The notes below the pieces were generated by a model. That model saw only the letters and a list, made by a program, of their open reading frames with translations, did not search any database and was not told the DNA's origin. Of a DNA stretch of 19,739 nt, positions 14,357 to 19,739 are shown piece after piece. Origin of the DNA: Hylemonella sp. UBA2468 (GTDB taxonomy: Bacteria > Pseudomonadota > Gammaproteobacteria > Burkholderiales > Burkholderiaceae_C); contig DDPM01000128.1 of the NCBI GenBank assembly GCA_002342165.1, forward strand, positions 9,936 through 29,674. The letters run 5' to 3'. The first letter of the stretch is position 1. Every line of letters begins with the position of its first letter. The position numbers and the translations under genes were made by a program.

Positions 14357-15516
14357 GCTGGCATGACTTCTGCACTCAATCGTGCAATTTCTTTTCGTAA
14401 ATGCTTGGTGGCAGGCGTCACAATAGCCACAAAGTGAGATTCGCGCACTCGGCGCTGAACCGCAGAACTCAGCAAGTAACCTCTTGCGCCCTGATGCATC
14501 AAGGCAGACTGTGCTGCTCTCAGACTCAGCTCTGAGCAATGCGCTCGGGCATCTAGAACATCAATGAGGTAAGACGTGTCGGTGCAATAAGGAGTTTGAG
14601 CGAGTTGGTGTATCCGGTCTTTAAGAGCGTCCAGCTCGGCCTGTAAATCTGCAGGGCGGTCTTCAAGAAACTGGTTCACATGTCCCAGTTGAGTCTCCAC
14701 CTGCCAAATGGAATCTATGGCGCCTTGCGTAACGCCCAGCCCCATGCCGCATTGAAGCAAGATGAAGGCGGCTCGGATACGTGCAATGTAGGTCTTACAA
14801 GGCGCTGCAATCAGTTCTGCTGTGCCGACATGGTAGTTTTTGAGACGCAGCGCATAGGTGCCAGTGCCTTCCATGCCTGAGAAGCTGGGGCAATGGTGCA
14901 GTTCAACCCCAGGGGCATCGCAGCGCACCAAAAACATCACTTCGTGAGCAGGGGCATCGTCTGTGGAGTCAACGCCTGCGAGTGCGCCACAGTAGTGGTC
15001 TGCCCCTAAGTTGCTAACCCATGGCAGATTACCGTTGATGAGATAGCCATCGGTCACTGGGGTGGCTTTGAGCAGCAAGCCCTCAATTTGGGCATAGCTC
15101 TTCATGGGGTTGGACATGGCGGTGCCACCGAGGCGTAAGCCCTTGGCATGGTCTAGCAGCGCTTGTTGGGTCAGCTCAGGGTTGCCCGATTGCTGCATGT
15201 ACAAGCCGCAAACGGCATGGCACCACATCATGAAACCTGTGGCGCCACACACGGCAGAGGCCTGAGCCATAGCGTCAATACACAAAGCAAAATCCGAATG
15301 GCCTACGGGTGCCTCTAGGTGCGCGGACATGGCTCCTGCAGCCGCAAGGCTTTGCAAAATGTCTTTGGGGTAAAGACCCCGGTCTATCGCCTCAGCTTGC
15401 TGGCGCAAAGGCCCGTCGACTAAGGCGTGAACCGCGGCCCGCAAAGTTTGAGCATCCTGAAGCTGGCCTGGCAACTCTTCTCTAACCAGGCCCAAAGGGA
15501 GATCAGAGGGGTTCAT
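14353..15516 (-). CDS. Acyl-CoA dehydrogenase-fold flavoprotein lacking the usual catalytic glutamate
   Basis: This 387-aa protein has the acyl-CoA dehydrogenase architecture: an N-terminal helical domain, a middle beta-domain (GGTAMSNP at about 130-137, NGNLPWVSN at about 161-169) and a C-terminal helical domain (HQGARGYL, RRVRESHF). At the place where classical enzymes have the base in YEGT near the end, this protein reads VTPATKH (about 366-372), without Glu. Flavin monooxygenases of the same fold (SfnB, DszC and relatives) also lack it. It lies between an OsmC-like gene (4-bp gap) and the rubredoxin/reductase fusion (4-bp overlap), so it is probably reduced by, or coupled to, that partner. 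The substrate is unknown; an oxygenase or desulfurisation-type reaction is a plausible inference. Confidence 0.8.
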   Translation of the reverse strand: MNPSDLPLGLVREELPGQLQDAQTLRAAVHALVDGPLRQQAEAIDRGLYPKDILQSLAAAGAMSAHLEAPVGHSDFALCIDAMAQASAVCGATGFMMWCHAVCGLYMQQSGNPELTQQALLDHAKGLRLGGTAMSNPMKSYAQIEGLLLKATPVTDGYLINGNLPWVSNLGADHYCGALAGVDSTDDAPAHEVMFLVRCDAPGVELHHCPSFSGMEGTGTYALRLKNYHVGTAELIAAPCKTYIARIRAAFILLQCGMGLGVTQGAIDSIWQVETQLGHVNQFLEDRPADLQAELDALKDRIHQLAQTPYCTDTSYLIDVLDARAHCSELSLRAAQSALMHQGARGYLLSSAVQRRVRESHFVAIVTPATKHLRKEIARLSAEVMPA

Positions 15517-15520
15517 ACGG

Positions 15521-16084
15521 TTACTCCGCTAGGCTGATAGTGAAGGGAATTGGGTTGCGCATGCTGTTGGCTACGGGTGAATAAAAATTGGCGTGTTGAA
15601 CGATTTCATCAAGCACTTCACGGCTGGCATCACCTTCCACCACCACTTTCACGCGTATAGCTTGAAAGCCCATTTCAGGTGGTGTTTTTTCCAATGCCCC
15701 GCCTGCGCCCCAGGCTGCCGGATTGCCTATGTCACCCTCTAAAAACACTTCAAGCTTGGTGAGCTTCACTTGCTTCCATGTGGCCACTGCGGTGATGCCC
15801 ACGGCCAAGCATCCGCCCAGACCTGACAACACAATTTCGCCCGGAGCTGGTGCGGTGTCTTCACCAAACAGGTGCAAGGGCTCATCCACCACCACCGGCT
15901 GGTGGTTGCCAACATAGCTTAAGGAGCGGTATTGCCCTTCCATGACGGTGTGAACCTTGTTGGTGCCGCGAGCTGCCGGATTGTTGCGACCTTTGTCTGC
16001 AAACGCCAGCAGACCCGTGCGGTCGATAGGGCGCAAGTAGGCTTTAACGGTTTGAACGGGTTCCATAACTTCAAAACTAGACAT
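15521..16084 (-). CDS. OsmC-family protein with one of two redox cysteines
   Basis: This 187-aa protein has the OsmC/Ohr fold. The first conserved cysteine is present as C92 in LSGLGGCLAVGI, followed by the long helix. The second position, normally in a CPVSNT-like motif, reads YSPVANSMRNP with S169, and C92 is the only cysteine. Classical Ohr/OsmC peroxidases need both, so this is probably not a normal two-cysteine peroxidase. A single reactive thiol would suit persulfide or thiol chemistry next to the rhodanese encoded just upstream. A strong ribosome site (AAGGAG, four bases before the ATG) supports the start. The gap to the rhodanese gene is 57 bp and to the next gene 4 bp. Confidence 0.85.
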   Translation of the reverse strand: MSSFEVMEPVQTVKAYLRPIDRTGLLAFADKGRNNPAARGTNKVHTVMEGQYRSLSYVGNHQPVVVDEPLHLFGEDTAPAPGEIVLSGLGGCLAVGITAVATWKQVKLTKLEVFLEGDIGNPAAWGAGGALEKTPPEMGFQAIRVKVVVEGDASREVLDEIVQHANFYSPVANSMRNPIPFTISLAE

Positions 16085-16141
16085 GAGACTCCTTGACTAA
16101 TCAATAAGGTGGTGAGAAAGATATGAATGGGCTGCAGGTAT

Positions 16142-17047
16142 TTAGGCCGCAAGGGGCATTTCGGCACCCAATGCGCACATGAAGGGCAGGCCGGACTCAA
16201 TGGGCAAGTCGTCGTCTCTGGACCATTCGTTCCAAGACCCAAAGTACATGCGCACGTCTTCAAAGCCTGCTTGCTTTAGCGCTAAGAAGGTGTTGGAGGC
16301 GCGTGCCCCTTTGAAGCAGTAGAGGTAAATGGTGTCTTCTACAGAAATGCCTGCGCTTGCACATTCGGCGCGTACCTCATCAGGAGTTTTGAACATGGGG
16401 CCTTGTGCCGAGGGCTTCATAAATCGGTACCACTCGATCCAAGTGGCGCCAGGCAGTCGGCCTTTGCGTGGTGCAAAGTCTTTGCCGTAGGGGCTGGAGC
16501 TTTCGCCAATCCACTCGTCCACATCGCGCACATCCAATAAAACCACTTCGGTGTACAGCGCTTCGATGATGTCTTCTTTGGTCAACATGACATCGGCTTT
16601 GGTCAAATTGACAGGAAACTTGGCGGGCTTAGGGCTTACAGGTCCCTCAAATACCGGCATACCAGCAGCCTTCCATGCAGAGAAACCGCCATTGAGCACT
16701 TTGATTTTGGGGTAACCCATCCAAGTCAATAGGTAATAGCCCCGGCAGGATTGGCCGTAACCGCTGTTAAGGGCGTCTTCATAAAACACGGCAGTTTCCT
16801 TGCCAGATAACCCCGCTTGACCTAAATGCATGGCAAAGGTGGCAGTTAAGTCCTCAAGACCCTCTGGAGTGGACGTGGCCAAATAGGTAAAGATTTCGCG
16901 CAGGTTGATGGCGTCTTTAATGTGGCCTAGGGCGTAAGTGTCGGCGTCTCTCGTGTCGATGATGACCAATGGCTCGCTGGCCATCAAGTTCATGAGTTGT
17001 TCGGGAGAAATAAGAACATCGGAAGCAGTTGATTGCGAAGCGCTCAT
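16142..17047 (-). CDS. Two-domain rhodanese (thiosulfate sulfurtransferase-like)
   Basis: This 301-aa tandem rhodanese is of the SseA/TST type. The N-terminal domain (about 11-135) has the conserved VIIDTRDADTYALGHI start but is the inactive copy. The C-terminal domain (about 155-290) has LLDVRDVDEW and the active-site loop starting at C244 (CFKGARAS). This is unlike CRSGVTA of thiosulfate enzymes or CGSGVTA of mercaptopyruvate enzymes, so the donor cannot be inferred. It moves sulfane sulfur onto an acceptor such as cyanide, thiol or protein. The ATG at 17047 with GGAG eight bases upstream is preferred over an in-frame GTG at 17074. A sigma-54 promoter (17108-17092) lies directly upstream, making this the first gene of the rhodanese-OsmC-dehydrogenase-rubredoxin operon. 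Confidence 0.88.
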   Translation of the reverse strand: MSASQSTASDVLISPEQLMNLMASEPLVIIDTRDADTYALGHIKDAINLREIFTYLATSTPEGLEDLTATFAMHLGQAGLSGKETAVFYEDALNSGYGQSCRGYYLLTWMGYPKIKVLNGGFSAWKAAGMPVFEGPVSPKPAKFPVNLTKADVMLTKEDIIEALYTEVVLLDVRDVDEWIGESSSPYGKDFAPRKGRLPGATWIEWYRFMKPSAQGPMFKTPDEVRAECASAGISVEDTIYLYCFKGARASNTFLALKQAGFEDVRMYFGSWNEWSRDDDLPIESGLPFMCALGAEMPLAA

Positions 17048-17068
17048 CGGGGGAACTCCAGTAATGCC

Positions 17069-17080
17069 AGGCACATGCCT
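17069..17080 (-). repeat. Palindrome at the predicted sigma-54 transcript start
   Basis: On the minus strand this reads AGGCATGTGCCT: 5-bp inverted arms around two central bases. It covers about +1 to +12 of the transcript predicted from the sigma-54 promoter at 17108-17092. An operator here could block transcription after initiation. The other sigma-54 promoter in the window also has an inverted repeat at its start. Confidence 0.45.
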
Positions 17081-17091
17081 AACAATACCAA

Positions 17092-17108
17092 AGCAAACCT
17101 CGTGCCAG
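17092..17108 (-). promoter_or_regulatory. Sigma-54 (RpoN) promoter of the rhodanese operon
   Basis: Read on the minus strand, CTGGCACGAGGTTTGCT matches YTGGCACGRNNNTTGCW at every position. The -24 GG pairs with 17105-17106 and the -12 GC with 17093-17094. The predicted transcript start is near 17081, leaving a 34-nt leader with a GGAG ribosome site before the rhodanese ATG (17047). A symmetric element, GGGCTCGAAGCCC (17141-17129), lies about 50-60 bp upstream of the start. A TGCAC half-site at 17176-17172 lies about 93 bp upstream. No full NtrC site was found, so the activator is unknown. Confidence 0.85.
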
Positions 17109-17128
17109 TTATTTATGGCTGTGGAGAA

Positions 17129-17141
17129 GGGCTTCGAGCCC
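17129..17141 (-). repeat. Small GC-rich inverted repeat upstream of the sigma-54 promoter
   Basis: GGGCT and AGCCC arms surround three bases. It lies downstream of the gcvH-like stop (17181) and upstream of the sigma-54 promoter. Read from gcvH it could be a weak terminator (hairpin followed by TTCT); read as DNA it could be an activator site. The evidence does not decide. Confidence 0.35.
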
Positions 17142-17180
17142 GGATGGGTACGCCAAATGGGGGCGCTTTAAGTGCAGCGT

Positions 17181-17549
17181 TTAGGTGTTTTGCAGAAACA
17201 TCACGTAAGTACCCTCGTCCATCAGGGTGTCCAGTTCTTCGGGGTGCACCAACTTCATCTTAAAAAACCAGCCATCGCCTTGGGGATCAGTGTTGGCAAT
17301 GGCAGGGTTGTCGCGGACTTGTTCATTTACCGCCACAATTTCGCCAGCGACGGGGGTAAACACATCGGCTGCGGCTTTAACCGACTCCACCACACCGGCC
17401 ACTTCATGCTGCACGCACAGCTTGCCTATGGCAGGTAGATCTACAAACACAATGTCGCCCAGCGTTTCTTGGGCATGGGCGGTAATGCCAACCACGCCCA
17501 AATCGCCTTCCATGCGAATCCAAACGTGTTCGTCGCTGTATCTGATCAT
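17181..17549 (-). CDS. gcvH: H-protein-like lipoyl carrier (glycine cleavage system H protein)
   Basis: This is a 122-aa lipoyl-domain protein. The lipoylation site is K58 in GVVESVKAAADVFTPVAGEIV-type context, and the N-terminal YSDEHVWIR and ITAHAQETLGDIVFV segments are typical H protein. The length is close to the usual 125-130 aa. In glycine cleavage the lipoyl arm shuttles aminomethyl between the P, T and L proteins. No gcvT, gcvP or lpd gene is in this window, so its partners are elsewhere or it serves another role. H-protein-like lipoyl carriers (LbpA) function in sulfur oxidation in other bacteria, and a rhodanese gene follows here. A good ribosome site (AGGAG, 17560-17556) precedes the ATG. 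The ETF-QO gene lies 55 bp upstream. Confidence 0.88.
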   Translation of the reverse strand: MIRYSDEHVWIRMEGDLGVVGITAHAQETLGDIVFVDLPAIGKLCVQHEVAGVVESVKAAADVFTPVAGEIVAVNEQVRDNPAIANTDPQGDGWFFKMKLVHPEELDTLMDEGTYVMFLQNT

Positions 17550-17587
17550 GTGATGCTCCTATCAAACTTGTATTTAGTTTTTATGGT

Positions 17588-17598
17588 CATGTTACATG
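17588..17598 (-). repeat. Palindrome in the ETF-QO/gcvH spacer
   Basis: CATGTAACATG on the minus strand is a perfect inverted repeat with a one-base centre. It lies in the 55-bp spacer ahead of the H-protein gene. It resembles, in its CATGTA core, the arms of the repeat at 142-174, but a shared regulator is only a guess. Confidence 0.3.
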
Positions 17599-17604
17599 CC
17601 TGCA

Positions 17605-19296
17605 TCACATGCCCGAATAGTTAGGGCCTCCGCCGCCCTCAGGGGTAACCCACACAATGTTTTGCGTGGGGTCTTTGATGTCGCAGGTTTTGCAGTGAAC
17701 GCAGTTTTGAGCGTTGATTTGCAGGCGGTCAGACTGATCTTCGTTTTTAACGTACTCGTACACACCAGCAGGGCAGTAGCGAGCCTCGGGTCCTGCATAT
17801 CGCTCTAGGTTGATGTGCACGGGCACAGACGCATCTTTTAAGGTGAGGTGCGCAGGCTGGTTTTCTTCGTGGTTGGTGTTGCTGATAAACACGCTGCTCA
17901 GGCGGTCAAACGTCAGCATTCCATCGGGCTTAGGGTAGTTGATGGGAGGGCTTTGGTCCGCTGGCAACAGCTGGGTGTGGTCTGCTTGGGTTCGGTGCAA
18001 CGTCCAGGGTATGCGCCCGCGCAGAGCCCACTGCTCCAGGCCGGTCATCAAAGTGCCAACTGTGCGCCCTTTTTTAAACCATTGCTTGAAGTTGCGGGCT
18101 TTATTTAGCTCGGTATGTAGCCAGCTGTCCTTAAAGGCTTGGGGGTAAGCGGTCAGAGAGTCGCGCTGGCGGTTTTGGGCCAGGGCTTCAAAGGCAGCCT
18201 CTGCGGCCAGCATGCCGGTTTTAATGGCGGCATGGCTGCCCTTGATGCGACTGGCATTTAAGTAGCCTGCATCGCACCCTATGAGTGCACCCCCTGGAAA
18301 AACCGTTTCCGGCAAAGACAACAAGCCACCTGCCGTAATGGCCCGCGCCCCATATGACAAGCGCTTGCCCACCACTTGACCTTGCGCGTTTTCAAAATAC
18401 CAGCGAATGTTGGGGTGGGTTTTAAAGCGCTGAAATTCTTCAAAAGGGCTCAGGTGTGGGTTGCGGTAATCCAAACCCACCACAAAACCTACGGCCAGCT
18501 TGCAGTCTTCTTGGTGGTAGATAAATGAACCCCCATAAGTGTCTGATTGGAGCGGCCAACCCGAGCTGTGTAGCGCCAAACCAGCTTGGTGTCGTTCGGG
18601 CGGAATTTCCCAGAGCTCTTTGATGCCAATGGCGTAGCTTTGAGGGTCTTTGCCCGCGTCTAACTTAAAGTGATCTATGAGTTGCTTGCCCAAGTGCCCG
18701 CGCGCACCTTCGGCAAAAAGGGTGTACTTGCCACACAGCTCCATGCCCAGCTGGAAGTGGTCGGTAGGCTCTCCGTCTTTGCCCAAGCCCATATGGCCTG
18801 TGGCCACGCCACGCACACTGTCGGCTTCGTCATAAAGCACCTCTGCAGCAGTAAAGCCCGAAAAAATCTCTACGCCGGAGCTTTCAGCTTGTTGGGCCAG
18901 CCAGCGCACCACGTTGCCCAAACTCACAATGTAGTTGCCATGGTTGTCAAAGCAAGGGGGGAGCAAAGCATTGGGCACACGTGTGGCGCCGGTTTCGCTA
19001 AGCAACAAAAAAGTGTCTTGCGTCACGGGCTGATTGAGTGGTGCACCCAAGGCTCTCCAGTCAGGCATTAGTTCTGTCAGGGCTATGGGGTCCATGATGG
19101 CACCGGACAAAATGTGCGCGCCGGGCTCAGAGCCTTTTTCCAGCACCACGACAGAAACTTCTTGCTGGTTAAGGGCGGCCAGTTGTTTGATTCGTATGGC
19201 TGCGGCGAGCCCGGCTGGGCCAGCCCCCACAATGACCACGTCATAGTCCATGCTTTCTCGTGGGCCAAATGTGGCCAGTAGGTCCTGTGGTGTCAT
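17605..19296 (-). CDS. Electron transfer flavoprotein-ubiquinone oxidoreductase (ETF-QO)
   Basis: ETF-QO passes electrons from reduced ETF, filled by acyl-CoA and related dehydrogenases, to ubiquinone at the inner membrane. The protein is 563 aa, normal for the family. The FAD motif GAGPAG is at 24-29, and LSGAIMDP and the ubiquinone/membrane-surface region follow. The C-terminal 4Fe-4S cluster is ligated by C508, C532, C535 and C538 (CPAGVYE ... CVHCKTC), ending in PEGGGGPNYSGM. The start at 19296 gives the MTPQDLL...GPRESM leader common in relatives, though its ribosome site is weak; a second in-frame ATG at 19251 has a GAGAAAG upstream. It is the first gene of the minus-strand group. The ETF alpha and beta genes are not in the window. 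Confidence 0.94.
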   Translation of the reverse strand: MTPQDLLATFGPRESMDYDVVIVGAGPAGLAAAIRIKQLAALNQQEVSVVVLEKGSEPGAHILSGAIMDPIALTELMPDWRALGAPLNQPVTQDTFLLLSETGATRVPNALLPPCFDNHGNYIVSLGNVVRWLAQQAESSGVEIFSGFTAAEVLYDEADSVRGVATGHMGLGKDGEPTDHFQLGMELCGKYTLFAEGARGHLGKQLIDHFKLDAGKDPQSYAIGIKELWEIPPERHQAGLALHSSGWPLQSDTYGGSFIYHQEDCKLAVGFVVGLDYRNPHLSPFEEFQRFKTHPNIRWYFENAQGQVVGKRLSYGARAITAGGLLSLPETVFPGGALIGCDAGYLNASRIKGSHAAIKTGMLAAEAAFEALAQNRQRDSLTAYPQAFKDSWLHTELNKARNFKQWFKKGRTVGTLMTGLEQWALRGRIPWTLHRTQADHTQLLPADQSPPINYPKPDGMLTFDRLSSVFISNTNHEENQPAHLTLKDASVPVHINLERYAGPEARYCPAGVYEYVKNEDQSDRLQINAQNCVHCKTCDIKDPTQNIVWVTPEGGGGPNYSGM

Positions 19297-19413
19297 GGTG
19301 CGAAGAGGTCGGAACTAGATAAAGATTGGAATAGGTCAATTATGAAAGGTTTGCTTCATTAAAATCAGCCAAGCTCAAACAAGAGTTCTTTATGCGTCCT
19401 TTAGGAGACTCCC
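19297..19413. promoter_or_regulatory. Divergent promoter region between ETF-QO and the CoA-transferase gene
   Basis: This 117-bp AT-rich gap lies between two divergently transcribed genes and must hold both promoters or lie within longer leaders. On the minus strand a TTGACC (-35-like) is followed 16 bases later by TAGTTC (weak -10-like). No sigma-54 element is present. A ribosome site AGGAG (19403-19407) serves the plus-strand gene. An overlapping 9-codon frame (ATG 19392 to TAA 19421) crosses that gene's start. Confidence 0.4.
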
Positions 19414-19739
19414 TTGAATAAGATTTACCCCAGCGCTGCCAAGGCACTTGAAGGCGTCATTAAAAGCAACCAACTGATCGCAGTGGGCGGTTTTGGTTTG
19501 TGCGGCATACCCGAGGCCCTGATTGATGCGGTGCGCGACTCGGGCGCTCAAAACCTCACCGCCATCTCAAATAACGCGGGTGTAGACGACTTTGGTTTGG
19601 GTAAGTTGCTGCAAACCCGCCAAATCAAAAAAATGATTTCCAGCTATGTGGGCGAAAACAAAGAGTTTGAACGCCAGTACTTGGCCGGCGAGCTGGCGCT
19701 TGAATTTACCCCCCAAGGCACCTTGGCCGAAAAATTGCG
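19414..19739 (+). CDS. scoA: 3-oxoacid CoA-transferase subunit A (partial, runs off the window)
   Basis: An open frame starting with TTG at 19414 continues to the last base (108 full codons). The product begins [19 protein letters not shown] and contains [23 protein letters not shown] and [15 protein letters not shown], matching subunit A of succinyl-CoA:3-oxoacid (acetoacetate) CoA-transferases. The A subunit pairs with a B subunit, presumably encoded just outside the window. A TTG start is accepted because AGGAG (19403-19407) is six bases upstream and no in-frame ATG precedes the conserved N-terminus. The enzyme moves CoA from succinyl-CoA to acetoacetate in ketone-body and butyrate use. 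An atoD-type role is possible. Confidence 0.9.
   Translation, partial: MNKIYPSAAKALEGVIKSNQLIAVGGFGLCGIPEALIDAVRDSGAQNLTAISNNAGVDDFGLGKLLQTRQIKKMISSYVGENKEFERQYLAGELALEFTPQGTLAEKL

Noticed and set aside
14357..14539. Longer N-terminus of the rubredoxin-reductase back to 14539
   Set aside because: The extra 61 residues come from the other frame of the upstream flavoprotein gene; the ATGA overlap at 14356 gives a natural start before the rubredoxin domain.
17125..17145. GGGCTTCGAGCCC resembling a tRNA T-arm
   Set aside because: Only a 5-bp stem with a 3-base loop forms; no 7-base T-loop, acceptor, anticodon or D-arm could be placed around it.
1..19739. CRISPR array, insertion sequence, integrase or attachment sites
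   Set aside because: No regularly spaced repeats, transposase or integrase frames, or terminal inverted repeats were found; genes are contiguous metabolic operons.

Overview
The window looks like a chromosomal segment of a betaproteobacterium, most likely a Burkholderiales/Comamonadaceae-type freshwater or soil organism. This rests on an orphan Bug-type (tripartite tricarboxylate) binding protein, the ETF-QO and CoA-transferase sequences, two textbook sigma-54 promoters, and roughly 50% GC by eye. The placement is inference. No tRNA, rRNA, CRISPR array, insertion sequence or phage gene was seen, and no complete transcriptional regulator is encoded.

Layout. (1) 1-72: tail of an upstream gene. 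(2) 172-4257, plus strand: a cyanate-use operon, cynA-cynB-cynD (NrtABD-type ABC importer), cynS (cyanase) and an NTF2-like protein. It is preceded by an exact-consensus sigma-54 promoter at 121-137, two 13-bp direct repeats resembling NtrC half-sites, and a long inverted repeat across the predicted transcript start and the start codon. Cyanate is imported and split with bicarbonate to ammonia and CO2, so nitrogen-limitation control fits. (3) 4391-13016, plus strand: nine tightly packed genes (class A flavin monooxygenase, Bug binding protein, maleate-isomerase-like protein, amidase, complete second ABC importer, CE4/allantoinase-like hydrolase, SDR). These look like uptake and breakdown of an unknown, probably nitrogen-containing cyclic compound. 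Two of the enzymes lack the residues usually needed for catalysis.

(4) 19296-13046, minus strand: ETF-ubiquinone oxidoreductase and a lone H-protein-like lipoyl carrier, then, after a second exact-consensus sigma-54 promoter (17108-17092), a rhodanese, an OsmC-like protein, an acyl-CoA-dehydrogenase-fold flavoprotein without the usual catalytic glutamate, and a rubredoxin/rubredoxin-reductase fusion. This minus-strand group is the best candidate for an undescribed system: a sulfur-handling and electron-transfer module under sigma-54 control. (5) 19414-end, plus strand: the start of a 3-oxoacid CoA-transferase subunit A gene, truncated by the window.

The two sigma-54 units could form one nitrogen- or sulfur-scavenging regulon, since rhodanese and cyanase both act on cyanide-related compounds, but that link is speculative.
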